NCBI GenBank assembly: GCA_018648945.1
Contig: JABGQJ010000576.1
Coordinates: forward strand, 1-5,133
DNA from: Victivallales bacterium
GTDB taxonomy: Bacteria; Verrucomicrobiota; Lentisphaeria; Oligosphaerales; Lenti-02
Direction: 5' to 3'
Length of the DNA: 5,133 nt
Each line of letters begins with the position of its first letter. The first letter of the stretch is position 1. The notes under the pieces were generated by a model that made no database searches, had not been told where the DNA came from, and saw only the letters and a program-made list of their open reading frames with translations. Position numbers and translations under genes: made by a program. Shown piece after piece: positions 1 through 5,133 of the stretch.

Positions 1-1700
1 CCGCCTCCCTCGAGCTCCGCCGCCAGGCCCCCACCGCCACCCACGCCTACCTCATCGGCAAGGGCCCCTCCCTCGACCAGCTCACCCCCACCGCCTTCCC
101 GATCGTCGACGCCCCCATCCTCTGCTGCAACGAGTCCATCCACGCCGTCGAAGCCCTGGACCTCCCCAACCCCCTCTTCTGCGTCCAGCAGGACGCCGCC
201 CTCAAAGAGCGTTGCCGCCCGCAACGCGCCACCTGGTTCCTCTCCGCCCAGGCCTGGAATGCCGGCAAGGGCGATACCTACGAACGAGCCGTCAAGTACG
301 ATGCCAAGGGCGTCGGTGGCCGCACCCGCAGCCTGACGGCCAGCCAATCGCTCCGCATCCTCTACCGGGCGCACGGTTTTGGACATGTTCATATGCTTGC
401 CTTCGATGCCTGCGTGACCGGCAACTGCGAATATGCAGCGGCCATCTGGGAGCGGGCCAACGACCGCCACAAGCAACCGGGGCGATTCAAGCGGTTCTGC
501 GGGATCATCAAGCGCGTGGGCAAGGACACTGGCCTGCGGTTGCACTGGGACCACATCGGCTGGACCGTCGCCTGTGTCCTCCGCAGCGGCGGCCAGTACA
601 CCCCCGAGCACGTCCGCTGGCTCCACGCCCAGGTCGCCAAGCACGTCCAACCCCCCCACCGCTTCGTCTGTCTGTCCGACACGCCCGAGGCCGTGCCCGG
701 CGGCATCCCCCTCCGGCACGACTGGCCCGGCTGGTGGAGCAAGGCCGAGCTCTTCCGTCCCGGCCTCTTCCAGGCCCCCGTCCTCTTCCTCGATCTGGAC
801 GTCGTCCTCACCTCTGCAATCGCGCTACCCCATGCGCGCACGCTACCTGTAGGCACCATGCACGCCACCGAAGACTGGTGGCGCAAAGGCCAGATTCAGG
901 GCTCCGTCATGGCCTGGCGTGCCGATTCCGCTTCCTCTGTCTACTGCCGCATGTCCGGCGACCCGGCCCGCACCATGGCCACCTTCCGCGACCACGGCGA
1001 CCAGGCCCTGGTCACCGCCTGCATGGGCAGCCGTCGCGCCGAGCTCCCCTGGCGGATCCGCAGCTACAAAGCCCACCGGGCCGACTGCCCAGGCCAGGCC
1101 GATATCGTCGTCTTCCACGGCGATCCCAAGCCCTGGGCCGTCCCGGAGACGTGGATTCCTCCCCTGGCCGCCCCCAGCCAACGCGCTGCCTGGCTCCGCC
1201 GGACGGTGGCCGAGCGCGACTATCGCACCTTTGTCGAGGTCGGCGTCAAGGAGGGCAAGACCACCGCCTGCGTCGCTGCTGGTGCCCCGGACTGCCAAGT
1301 CTACGCCATCGATTCGTGGAGGCCACAGCCACAGAACAAGGGCCCGGAGAACTACGCCAAGTGGAACTTCGAGGGCATCGTCCGGGACTACTGGCGCCGC
1401 ACCTCCCCGTTCGGCGACCGCATCCGCACCATCATCGCCGACGCCCTTGCCGCCCCCGCCATGATCCCGGACCAGGTGGACATCGTCTTCCTCGATGCCG
1501 ACCACTCCACCGAGGCCACGGCTGCCGCCGTCGCAGCCTATCTCCCTCTCGTGCGCCCCGGCGGCATCCTCGCTGGCCACGACATCGACTGGCCCACCGT
1601 CCGGCAGGCCCTCCGCGCCTCTGGCCTCACCTACCGCACAGCTCCGGACAACTGCTGGTATCACGAGGTGGTACCCGCAGACAACGAGGGGGAAGGCTAG
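1..1700 (+). CDS. Multidomain glycosyltransferase-methyltransferase (5' end outside window)
   Basis: The frame is open from base 3 to the TAG at 1698-1700, giving 565 residues with no start inside the window. The ATG at 393 is internal: the upstream part has the same codon bias and its own motif. Numbering from base 3, residues about 13-150 carry GKGPSLD (19-25), CCNES (41-45) and VQQDA (61-65). This recalls DUF115/MptE-like or CST-I sialyltransferase-like nucleotide-sugar folds. Residues about 188-380 resemble phage and metagenomic glycosyltransferases: TVACVLRSGGQYTPEHV, DWPGWWSKAELFRPGLF, then a DLD metal/nucleotide-sugar motif (264-266), GDQALVT and FHGDPKPW. Residues about 400-540 are a class I SAM methyltransferase of Methyltransf_24 type: VEVGVKEGKT (motif I, 411-420), AIDSW, VDIVFLDADHS, RPGGILAGHD. 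No signal peptide or membrane segment is visible. I infer a cytoplasmic enzyme that builds and methylates a surface glycan or glycoprotein. The substrate is unknown. The methyltransferase is the surest domain and the N-terminal one the least sure. Confidence 0.85.
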   Translation, partial: ASLELRRQAPTATHAYLIGKGPSLDQLTPTAFPIVDAPILCCNESIHAVEALDLPNPLFCVQQDAALKERCRPQRATWFLSAQAWNAGKGDTYERAVKYDAKGVGGRTRSLTASQSLRILYRAHGFGHVHMLAFDACVTGNCEYAAAIWERANDRHKQPGRFKRFCGIIKRVGKDTGLRLHWDHIGWTVACVLRSGGQYTPEHVRWLHAQVAKHVQPPHRFVCLSDTPEAVPGGIPLRHDWPGWWSKAELFRPGLFQAPVLFLDLDVVLTSAIALPHARTLPVGTMHATEDWWRKGQIQGSVMAWRADSASSVYCRMSGDPARTMATFRDHGDQALVTACMGSRRAELPWRIRSYKAHRADCPGQADIVVFHGDPKPWAVPETWIPPLAAPSQRAAWLRRTVAERDYRTFVEVGVKEGKTTACVAAGAPDCQVYAIDSWRPQPQNKGPENYAKWNFEGIVRDYWRRTSPFGDRIRTIIADALAAPAMIPDQVDIVFLDADHSTEATAAAVAAYLPLVRPGGILAGHDIDWPTVRQALRASGLTYRTAPDNCWYHEVVPADNEGEG

Positions 1701-2641
1701 TGCTGCACTCGCGGGATCAGATAGACCGCCAGTTCACCCGTCATGCCCTTCGGGAAGAGGACTCTGGTTCGCCTCCTCGCCTCGCGCGCGACGATGCGGT
1801 ACTCATGCACCCACTTTGCGCCCGTGGTGGCCGTCAAGCGCTGCCCCGTATCCTCCCAACCAGCCTTTGTGCAAGCGGCCATGTTGGCGTGGGAAACAGC
1901 CAGATACACATTCCCGGCACTCTGGCACCGGCCGTACAGCTTCGGGTAAGGGACGGGAGTGGCCCTCACGTAGGACCAGCCCGCACAGGATGCGGGAACG
2001 TCCTGCCAAGTCCGATTGTACTTGAGGTGCATCTTGGCTCCGTTCTCAAGGGCGCGGATATCGTGGGCTTCCTTCCCCTTCATCTCGACCAGCGCAGGGG
2101 CGGCGGCCTTCGGCTCTTCCTTGGGTTCCGCCTTCGGCTTCTCCACCGGCTTGGGGATCTTCGCCCGCTCCTCCCTGGCCAGCTTTGCCTCCTCGATCTC
2201 GTTGGCGGCCACCAGCCGTTTTTCAAGGCTCCGGAGCGTCCCCGCGTAGCTCTTGGCCAGCCGCGCCAGTCCCTCTCCATGCGCCTCGACCGCCTGATCC
2301 TCGGCCACCCGCGCGCCCCCCTGGGCCCGCCGCAAGTGCTTCATCCGCTTCGCCGCCGGCTTCTTCGGCGCCGTGGGATCCGTCTCCAGACGCTTCAGCT
2401 CGCCCTGGATCGCCACCACATAGTCCAGCTTCCCCTGCTGACGCACGTTCGCGAGCAACAGCTCCAGCTCCCCACGGTAGACCCCGAGCGCCTTGCCGAT
2501 CGCCGCGTCCCGCTTCCCGTCAAGCCGACCCTTCAGCGCCTCGTACCGTCCCCGGTACGCCGCCACCGTATCCGGCAGCGGATCCGCTCCATGCGCCAAC
2601 ACAGCCACCAGACCAACCAGCACCATCTGCTTTGCGTTCAT
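1697..2641 (-). CDS. Secreted coiled-coil protein with globular C-terminal domain, function unknown
   Basis: The product has 314 residues. Residues 1-19 look like a signal peptide: Lys4, a hydrophobic run MVLVGLVAVLA, and likely cleavage near HGA/DP. Residues about 22-165 are charged helix with two copies of one pattern: QQGKLDYVVAIQGELKRL (68-85) and VAANEIEEAKLAREERAKI (144-162). A Lys/Pro/Glu/Ala linker follows (163-182). Residues about 184-314 form a probable globular domain with Trp-rich TWQDVPASCAGWSYVRA and VYLAVS, GWEDTG and cysteines at 219, 239 and 257. The helical repeat recalls secreted hypothetical proteins common in Lentisphaerae, Verrucomicrobia and Planctomycetes. I know no assigned function and see no catalytic motif. 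ATG 2641 is chosen over GTG 2668 because the signal peptide begins right there and GGAG lies 9 bases upstream. The stop overlaps the stop of the convergent methyltransferase gene. Confidence 0.85.
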   Translation of the reverse strand: MNAKQMVLVGLVAVLAHGADPLPDTVAAYRGRYEALKGRLDGKRDAAIGKALGVYRGELELLLANVRQQGKLDYVVAIQGELKRLETDPTAPKKPAAKRMKHLRRAQGGARVAEDQAVEAHGEGLARLAKSYAGTLRSLEKRLVAANEIEEAKLAREERAKIPKPVEKPKAEPKEEPKAAAPALVEMKGKEAHDIRALENGAKMHLKYNRTWQDVPASCAGWSYVRATPVPYPKLYGRCQSAGNVYLAVSHANMAACTKAGWEDTGQRLTATTGAKWVHEYRIVAREARRRTRVLFPKGMTGELAVYLIPRVQH

Positions 2642-2650
2642 TCGCCAGGG

Positions 2651-2654
2651 CTCC
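2651..2654 (-). promoter_or_regulatory. Ribosome binding site for the coiled-coil protein gene
   Basis: GGAG on the minus strand, 9 bases before ATG 2641. It selects this start over the in-frame GTG at 2668, which would put nine charged residues (MREITEPWR) ahead of the signal peptide. Confidence 0.55.
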
Positions 2655-2672
2655 GTGATTTCCCGCACCTGA

Positions 2673-2706
2673 CATCACTATACCCCGTTCTCATCCCTCC
2701 TGTCCA
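2673..2706 (-). promoter_or_regulatory. Putative sigma-70-type promoter of the coiled-coil protein gene
   Basis: On the minus strand, TGGACA (2706-2701, five of six matches to TTGACA) is followed by an 18-base spacer and TATAGT (2682-2677, five of six matches to TATAAT). Transcription would start near 2670, giving a leader of about 30 bases that contains the GGAG ribosome site. The -10 lies in GTATAGTGATG (2683-2673), which recurs before the other minus-strand gene. The site suggests the coiled-coil gene is transcribed on its own rather than only by readthrough from the gene upstream. Confidence 0.5.
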
Positions 2707-2745
2707 TTGTCCGCGCGCCCTGGAACCCAGCAGCGGCAGGGCATG

Positions 2746-2788
2746 GCCCCCCTGGGGGCAGCTCTCGGCTCTGTCACGGCGATGCCGT
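2746..2788 (-). terminator. Weak hairpin pair after the membrane-anchored protein gene
   Basis: Just past the stop of the minus-strand gene ending at 2793 there are two perfect short inverted repeats. One is a 5-bp stem with a 3-base loop at 2776-2788 (ACGGC/GCCGT). The other is a 5-bp G/C-only stem with a 4-base loop at 2746-2759 (GCCCC/GGGGC). Neither is followed by a T run in the direction of transcription, so this is not a classical intrinsic terminator. They could be 3'-end structures or chance in GC-rich DNA. Confidence 0.2.
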
Positions 2789-2792
2789 CCGC

Positions 2793-3797
2793 CTACTCCT
2801 CCTCCCGGTTCATTCCCTTTATCATCTCCATGCCCATCTTCTGCATCTGCAATTGCCCTCTCTGGAAGTCCCCGAGTTGCTTGAGTTGGGCTTCGCTGAG
2901 GAACTCCGCCGCCCCTGTGAGCACCCGTTCGTTCGCTTCCTCCTGCTTGGCCAGGTAGCTCTCGACTACCTTGGCGGCACCCTCGCCACCCGCCATGAAG
3001 TCAATGGCCTGCTCCTGCTGGTCGGGCATGCCCACGGCCTTGCGTTGCTTCACCATCAAGTCCAGCAGGGCTTCCTCCTGCACCGCATCCAGTTGGGAGT
3101 CTGCCCCAAGCGACTGTTTGAGTTGGCTGATCATCATCTGCTCGGCCAGGGAGCCCTCGTGGTCCAGGAAGGCTTGGTAGCCTTCCTCCCCAAGCAGTTC
3201 CTCCAGTTTCTCGCCATTCTCTTCGCGCGCATCCCGCATGGCATCCATCGCGGCTTCCGGATCCTCCTTGGTCTTGCCGATGAGCTCGATTCCCAGCATC
3301 TGGCGGTCCACCAGGATGTTCTTGAGCAGGTCCAGGTCGTCCTCTCCGAGGTTGAGTTTCTCGAAGAGCGAGCCATACATCATATTCAGGACCATCTTCT
3401 GCTGAGCGCGCATCGCCTTGCGGGTTTCGGGGTTCTCCATCATCTCGCCCAGCCGGTCGAACATCCCCCCCTTGCGTTTCTCCGCGCGCGCCTCCTGGGG
3501 GGGGTCGACAGTCTTCTCGGCGACCGTGGGCACAACCGTGGGCAGGGCCGCAGTCTTCCGGAGACTACTCACCTCCTTCTTTAGACTTCCCTGCTCGCGG
3601 TCGGCGTCGGCCAGGGCGCGCGTCAGCCCTTTCGCCTGGTCCTGGTACTCTGCGGTCTTCTGCCGGGCTTCCTTGGATCCCTGCTGGGCTACGTCCGCAT
3701 CCGCCCGGGCTTGCAGGAGTTGCCCATGGAGACGCAGCGCCCAAGCCAGCAAGGCGACGTTGACGAGCACTGAGAACAGCAGGATGAATCGTTTCAT
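2793..3797 (-). CDS. Membrane-anchored Met-rich helical protein, distantly Spy/LTXXQ-like
   Basis: The product has 334 residues. Residues 1-20 (MKRFILLFSVLVNVALLAWA) are a positive N-terminus and one hydrophobic segment without a clear cleavage site, so probably a signal anchor. Residues about 22-83 are a charged Gln/Ala/Lys-rich coiled coil, and 84-110 a Pro/Val/Lys linker. Residues about 112-334 are an all-helical acidic domain rich in Met (MVLNMMYGSLF; MQKMGMEMIKGM at the C-terminus). LNLGEDDLDLLKNILVDRQ (148-166) and FLSEAQLKQLGDFQ (299-312) recall the LTXXQ helices of Spy/CpxP-type periplasmic proteins, but this is a loose resemblance. A scaffold, chaperone or stress-sensing role in the envelope is inference only. 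The frame is open for 309 more codons upstream, but that part has no coding character. ATG 3797 has a strong ribosome site (GGAGG, 6 bases upstream) and a proper membrane segment. Two C/G homopolymers of 8 and 7 lie in the linker region. Confidence 0.85.
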   Translation of the reverse strand: MKRFILLFSVLVNVALLAWALRLHGQLLQARADADVAQQGSKEARQKTAEYQDQAKGLTRALADADREQGSLKKEVSSLRKTAALPTVVPTVAEKTVDPPQEARAEKRKGGMFDRLGEMMENPETRKAMRAQQKMVLNMMYGSLFEKLNLGEDDLDLLKNILVDRQMLGIELIGKTKEDPEAAMDAMRDAREENGEKLEELLGEEGYQAFLDHEGSLAEQMMISQLKQSLGADSQLDAVQEEALLDLMVKQRKAVGMPDQQEQAIDFMAGGEGAAKVVESYLAKQEEANERVLTGAAEFLSEAQLKQLGDFQRGQLQMQKMGMEMIKGMNREEE

Positions 3798-3803
3798 TGT
3801 CGG

Positions 3804-3810
3804 CCTCCAC
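3804..3810 (-). promoter_or_regulatory. Strong ribosome binding site for the membrane-anchored protein gene
   Basis: GTGGAGG on the minus strand, 6 bases before ATG 3797. It fixes the start inside a frame that stays open up to 4724 and so excludes the much longer reading. Confidence 0.75.
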
Positions 3811-3819
3811 GGGTTGTTT

Positions 3820-3835
3820 GGGACGAGGGGACGAG
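3820..3835. repeat. Tandem 8-base direct repeat in a 5' leader
   Basis: GGGACGAG occurs twice without a gap (3820-3827 and 3828-3835). It lies in the presumed untranslated leader of the minus-strand gene, between its -10 and ribosome site. It may be a protein-binding site or a simple slippage duplication. Confidence 0.6.
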
Positions 3836-3845
3836 CGCCAGGCGC
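3835..3845. promoter_or_regulatory. Palindrome GCGCCAGGCGC, possible operator
   Basis: Perfect 5-bp half-sites GCGCC/GGCGC flank a single central A. The spacing is too tight for an RNA hairpin, so a DNA-binding site fits better. It sits about 20 bases downstream of the putative -10 of the minus-strand gene, where a bound repressor could block transcription. It directly abuts the tandem GGGACGAG repeat. No second copy was noticed in the window, and a chance palindrome in GC-rich DNA is quite possible. Confidence 0.25.
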
Positions 3846-3859
3846 CCAGCCAACTGTTG

Positions 3860-3870
3860 CATCACTATAC
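3860..3870 (-). promoter_or_regulatory. Putative -10 region of the membrane-anchored protein gene
   Basis: GTATAGTGATG on the minus strand, containing TATAGT (3869-3864), identical over 11 bases to the motif before the downstream minus-strand gene. The leader would be about 60 bases. I see no good -35: positions 16-18 bases upstream are CGCCGA, CCGCCG or GCCGCC, and TTGTAG lies 23 bases upstream, too far. The call rests mainly on the shared motif and its position. Confidence 0.35.
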
Positions 3871-4285
3871 AGTCTTCCTGCTGCTTCGGCGGCTACAACT
3901 CTCCGGCACGTGTGTAGCCATTGGGTCGGGACCACGGCGAGACGCGACACATTTGGCAGGGCACCCGTCAGGTCCGCAGGTGTTTTGCCAGAACGGTGGC
4001 ATCCCCGCGGCCCTGTCTGGGGCGCTTCGCCGACACTCCCCCGCCTCCGCAAGGCACTCCGGAGCGGTTCCGGTTGGGCAAGGCGGTCCCGGCGCATAGC
4101 GCCATGGTCGCAGGGACGCGACCGCTGGGATGTGTGCCCCGGCGTCCCAGTCGATGCTCCCGTGTGGGTGGTGACCGCACGTCCACGGAAGTGGCACGCG
4201 CCGCACTGGGAGGCGACTGGTTGATCGCCGAGCTGTGACGCGGTAGCTTGACCTCCACAGTGTTCCCCGAATCCGACCCTCAGGC
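3871..4285. other. Non-coding gap with many small inverted repeats; possible structured RNA or long leader
   Basis: I see no credible gene in this stretch: frames crossing it give Arg/Pro/Ser-rich low-quality proteins. Perfect or near-perfect stem-loops occur at 3954-3990 (12 pairs, three of them G-U on the plus strand, 13-base loop), 4021-4031, 4059-4073 (CCGGA/TCCGG), 4091-4103 (GGCGC-ATA-GCGCC), 4106-4123 (GGTCGC/GCGACC), 4125-4150 (CTGGGA/TCCCAG), 4183-4194 (CCAC-GGAA-GTGG, a GNRA loop on the plus strand) and 4212-4229 (GGCGA/TCGCC). A competing 7-bp pairing joins 4113-4119 with 4142-4148. The G-U pairs and the GNRA loop fit a plus-strand RNA, either free or as the leader of the LamG gene. 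Short stems are common by chance at this GC content, so only the density is suggestive. Confidence 0.3.
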
Positions 4286-4291
4286 GGGAGG
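4286..4291 (+). promoter_or_regulatory. Ribosome binding site for the LamG protein gene
   Basis: GGGAGG, 5 bases before ATG 4297. An in-frame TGA at 4249-4251 and the absence of an earlier ATG or GTG make 4297 the best start. In-frame ATGs at 4306 and 4312 are less well placed. Confidence 0.7.
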
Positions 4292-4296
4292 CGGCG

Positions 4297-5133
4297 ATGA
4301 GACGCATGGCGATGGTGGCTTTAGGCGTAGGCTGGCTGACAGTGGGGGCAGCGGCTCCCCCGCGACCGGTTTTCCAGTGGCCTGTCGCCGCCACTCCCCA
4401 CGAGGAGGTCTGGCGGCAGGGCGGGGTAACCCGTTTCGCGGCAGCTCCCACGCGGGTCGAGCTGACTGCGCGTTCCGGACTCAGGAGCAAGACGGCGATC
4501 ACCGTGCCGACGGCGTTCACCATCGAGGCGGTGTTCCGCCTTGACCGCAGAAAGGGCAACCTCCAGATCATCACGTCGGCGGTGTTCGAGTTCGCCAAGG
4601 ACGCGCCCGCGTTCACGGGCGATCGGCGGCTGTGGTGCCTGGAGATCCGAGGCGAAGGGAAGAACCTGGCCCCCGTGGGATTTCTGTCGCTGGCCATCAA
4701 GGGCAAGGAGGGGCAGTGGCACAAGCTCTTCTCCCATGGTCGGGTCTCGCCGGGATGGCATCACGTCATCGGTGTCTTCGATGGGGCCGCGATGCGGCTC
4801 TATCTGGATGGCGTGCCCCAAACCCGGACCATGCGCGATGGCTCCGAGCGGCTGCCCGACGGTCTGCTTGCCCCAGCGGGTCGCTCCGGCCTTTCCGTGG
4901 TGGTGAGCGACGGGGCCGGTCGCTATGCCCATGGCGGGTACCGGGGAGCCAACAACGGCCTGGATGGTGCCCTCGCTTCCCTGCGGATCCACGACCGCGC
5001 CCTGAGCCAGGCCGAGGCGGATGCCTGCCGCGCCCGTGCCATCACGCAGCTCCCGGAGTTGGCTGCTCAGACTCCACCCCTGGAACACCGCCAGAAAGCG
5101 CCCTTCCGGGTGCTCTACAGCAACGACTTCACC
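4297..5133 (+). CDS. Secreted LamG (concanavalin A-like) domain protein, 3' end outside window
   Basis: 279 codons are open to the right edge with no stop. Residues 1-20 form a signal peptide: Arg2-Arg3, hydrophobic AMVALGVGWLTVGAAA, likely cleavage after the alanines. Residues about 65-245 match a LamG/Laminin_G_3 jelly roll of the bacterial carbohydrate-binding type. The markers are VPTAFTIEAVFRLD (70-83), GWHHVIGVFDG (153-163), LYLDG (168-172) and the closing strand LDGALASLRIHDRALSQAEA (222-241), the usual 'G.i..vri.dralS..E' ending. Such domains bind sugars or act as structural lectin modules on exported enzymes. After a Pro/Gln linker a second domain seems to begin with APFRVLYSNDFT (268-279). 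From memory this recalls openings of the form 'vLySND(T)TN' in large exported proteins of PVC bacteria that look like glycoside hydrolases, but too little is visible to name it. The gene diverges from the minus-strand gene starting at 3797. Export and polysaccharide binding are fairly secure; an enzyme activity is inference. Confidence 0.85.
   Translation, partial: MRRMAMVALGVGWLTVGAAAPPRPVFQWPVAATPHEEVWRQGGVTRFAAAPTRVELTARSGLRSKTAITVPTAFTIEAVFRLDRRKGNLQIITSAVFEFAKDAPAFTGDRRLWCLEIRGEGKNLAPVGFLSLAIKGKEGQWHKLFSHGRVSPGWHHVIGVFDGAAMRLYLDGVPQTRTMRDGSERLPDGLLAPAGRSGLSVVVSDGAGRYAHGGYRGANNGLDGALASLRIHDRALSQAEADACRARAITQLPELAAQTPPLEHRQKAPFRVLYSNDFT

Noticed and set aside
393..395. ATG as the start of the glycosyltransferase-methyltransferase
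   Set aside because: The frame is open to the left edge with the same codon bias and carries GKGPSLD; the ATG has no good ribosome site and falls inside a conserved-looking segment.
843..1664. 273-codon minus-strand open frame opposite the methyltransferase
   Set aside because: Gly/Ala/Asp/Val-rich antisense shadow of a gene with clear motifs; no ribosome site or domain.
212..2884. 890-codon plus-strand open frame
   Set aside because: It overlaps two well-supported genes in another frame or strand, is extremely rich in Arg, Pro and His, and shows no domain. Long false frames are usual at this GC content.
4064..4092. Imperfect direct repeat GCGGTTCCGG / GCGGTCCCGG
   Set aside because: Nine of ten matches with 9 bases between copies, but such short GC-rich matches are expected by chance and no third copy was seen, so no CRISPR or iteron array.
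3797..4238. Several 96-113 codon frames in the gap on both strands
   Set aside because: Composition is shadow-like, starts lack ribosome sites and no hydrophobic or domain pattern is seen. A decayed gene cannot be fully excluded.
4221..4249. Possible promoter TTGATC-17 bases-TAGCTT before the LamG gene
   Set aside because: The -10 matches only three of six consensus bases. TTGACC at 4248-4253 with ATCCGA 17 bases on is no better. Neither can be supported from sequence alone.
3798..4724. Upstream extension of the minus-strand membrane protein to 643 residues
   Set aside because: The added 309 residues are Arg/Pro/Ser-rich without a recognisable fold, run antisense through the LamG gene, and would bury a clear ribosome site and N-terminal anchor inside a protein.
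4321..5088. 255-codon minus-strand open frame opposite the LamG gene
   Set aside because: The opposite strand encodes a convincing signal peptide and LamG motifs; this frame has none.

Overview
High-GC bacterial DNA with strong C/G preference at third codon positions. It holds four protein genes and one long non-coding gap. The protein types point to the PVC superphylum (Verrucomicrobiota, Kiritimatiellota, Lentisphaerota or Planctomycetota): secreted coiled-coil proteins with a 'Y..L..L...G..D.....E...L' repeat, a membrane-anchored Met-rich helical protein, and a signal-peptide LamG protein. This placement comes from remembered family resemblance, not from a marker gene, so it is tentative.

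Layout. (1) From the left edge to 1700, plus strand: the 3' part of a long gene for a multidomain glycan-type enzyme. It has an N-terminal GKGPSLD domain (DUF115/MptE-like or sialyltransferase-like), a central DxD glycosyltransferase domain and a C-terminal class I SAM-dependent methyltransferase. (2) 1697-2641, minus: a secreted coiled-coil protein with a globular C-terminal domain. It converges on gene 1, and the two stop codons share one CTAG. (3) 2793-3797, minus: a membrane-anchored helical protein with a distant Spy/LTXXQ-like look. (4) 3798-4296: a 499-base gap between divergent genes, with signals for gene 3 on its left and many small inverted repeats on its right. (5) 4297 to the right edge, plus: the 5' part of a secreted LamG-domain protein that stays open to the window end.

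How the parts relate. Genes 2 and 3 lie in tandem, but each appears to have its own promoter: both have the same 11-base motif GTATAGTGATG (containing a TATAGT -10) upstream. They are therefore probably separate units that may share regulation. Gene 1 would act on cytoplasmic sugar substrates. The products of genes 2, 3 and 4 are exported or anchored in the envelope. I see no tRNA, rRNA, CRISPR array, transposase or phage integration site. The two items most worth checking are the three-domain fusion of gene 1 and the possibly structured plus-strand RNA in the gap before gene 4.
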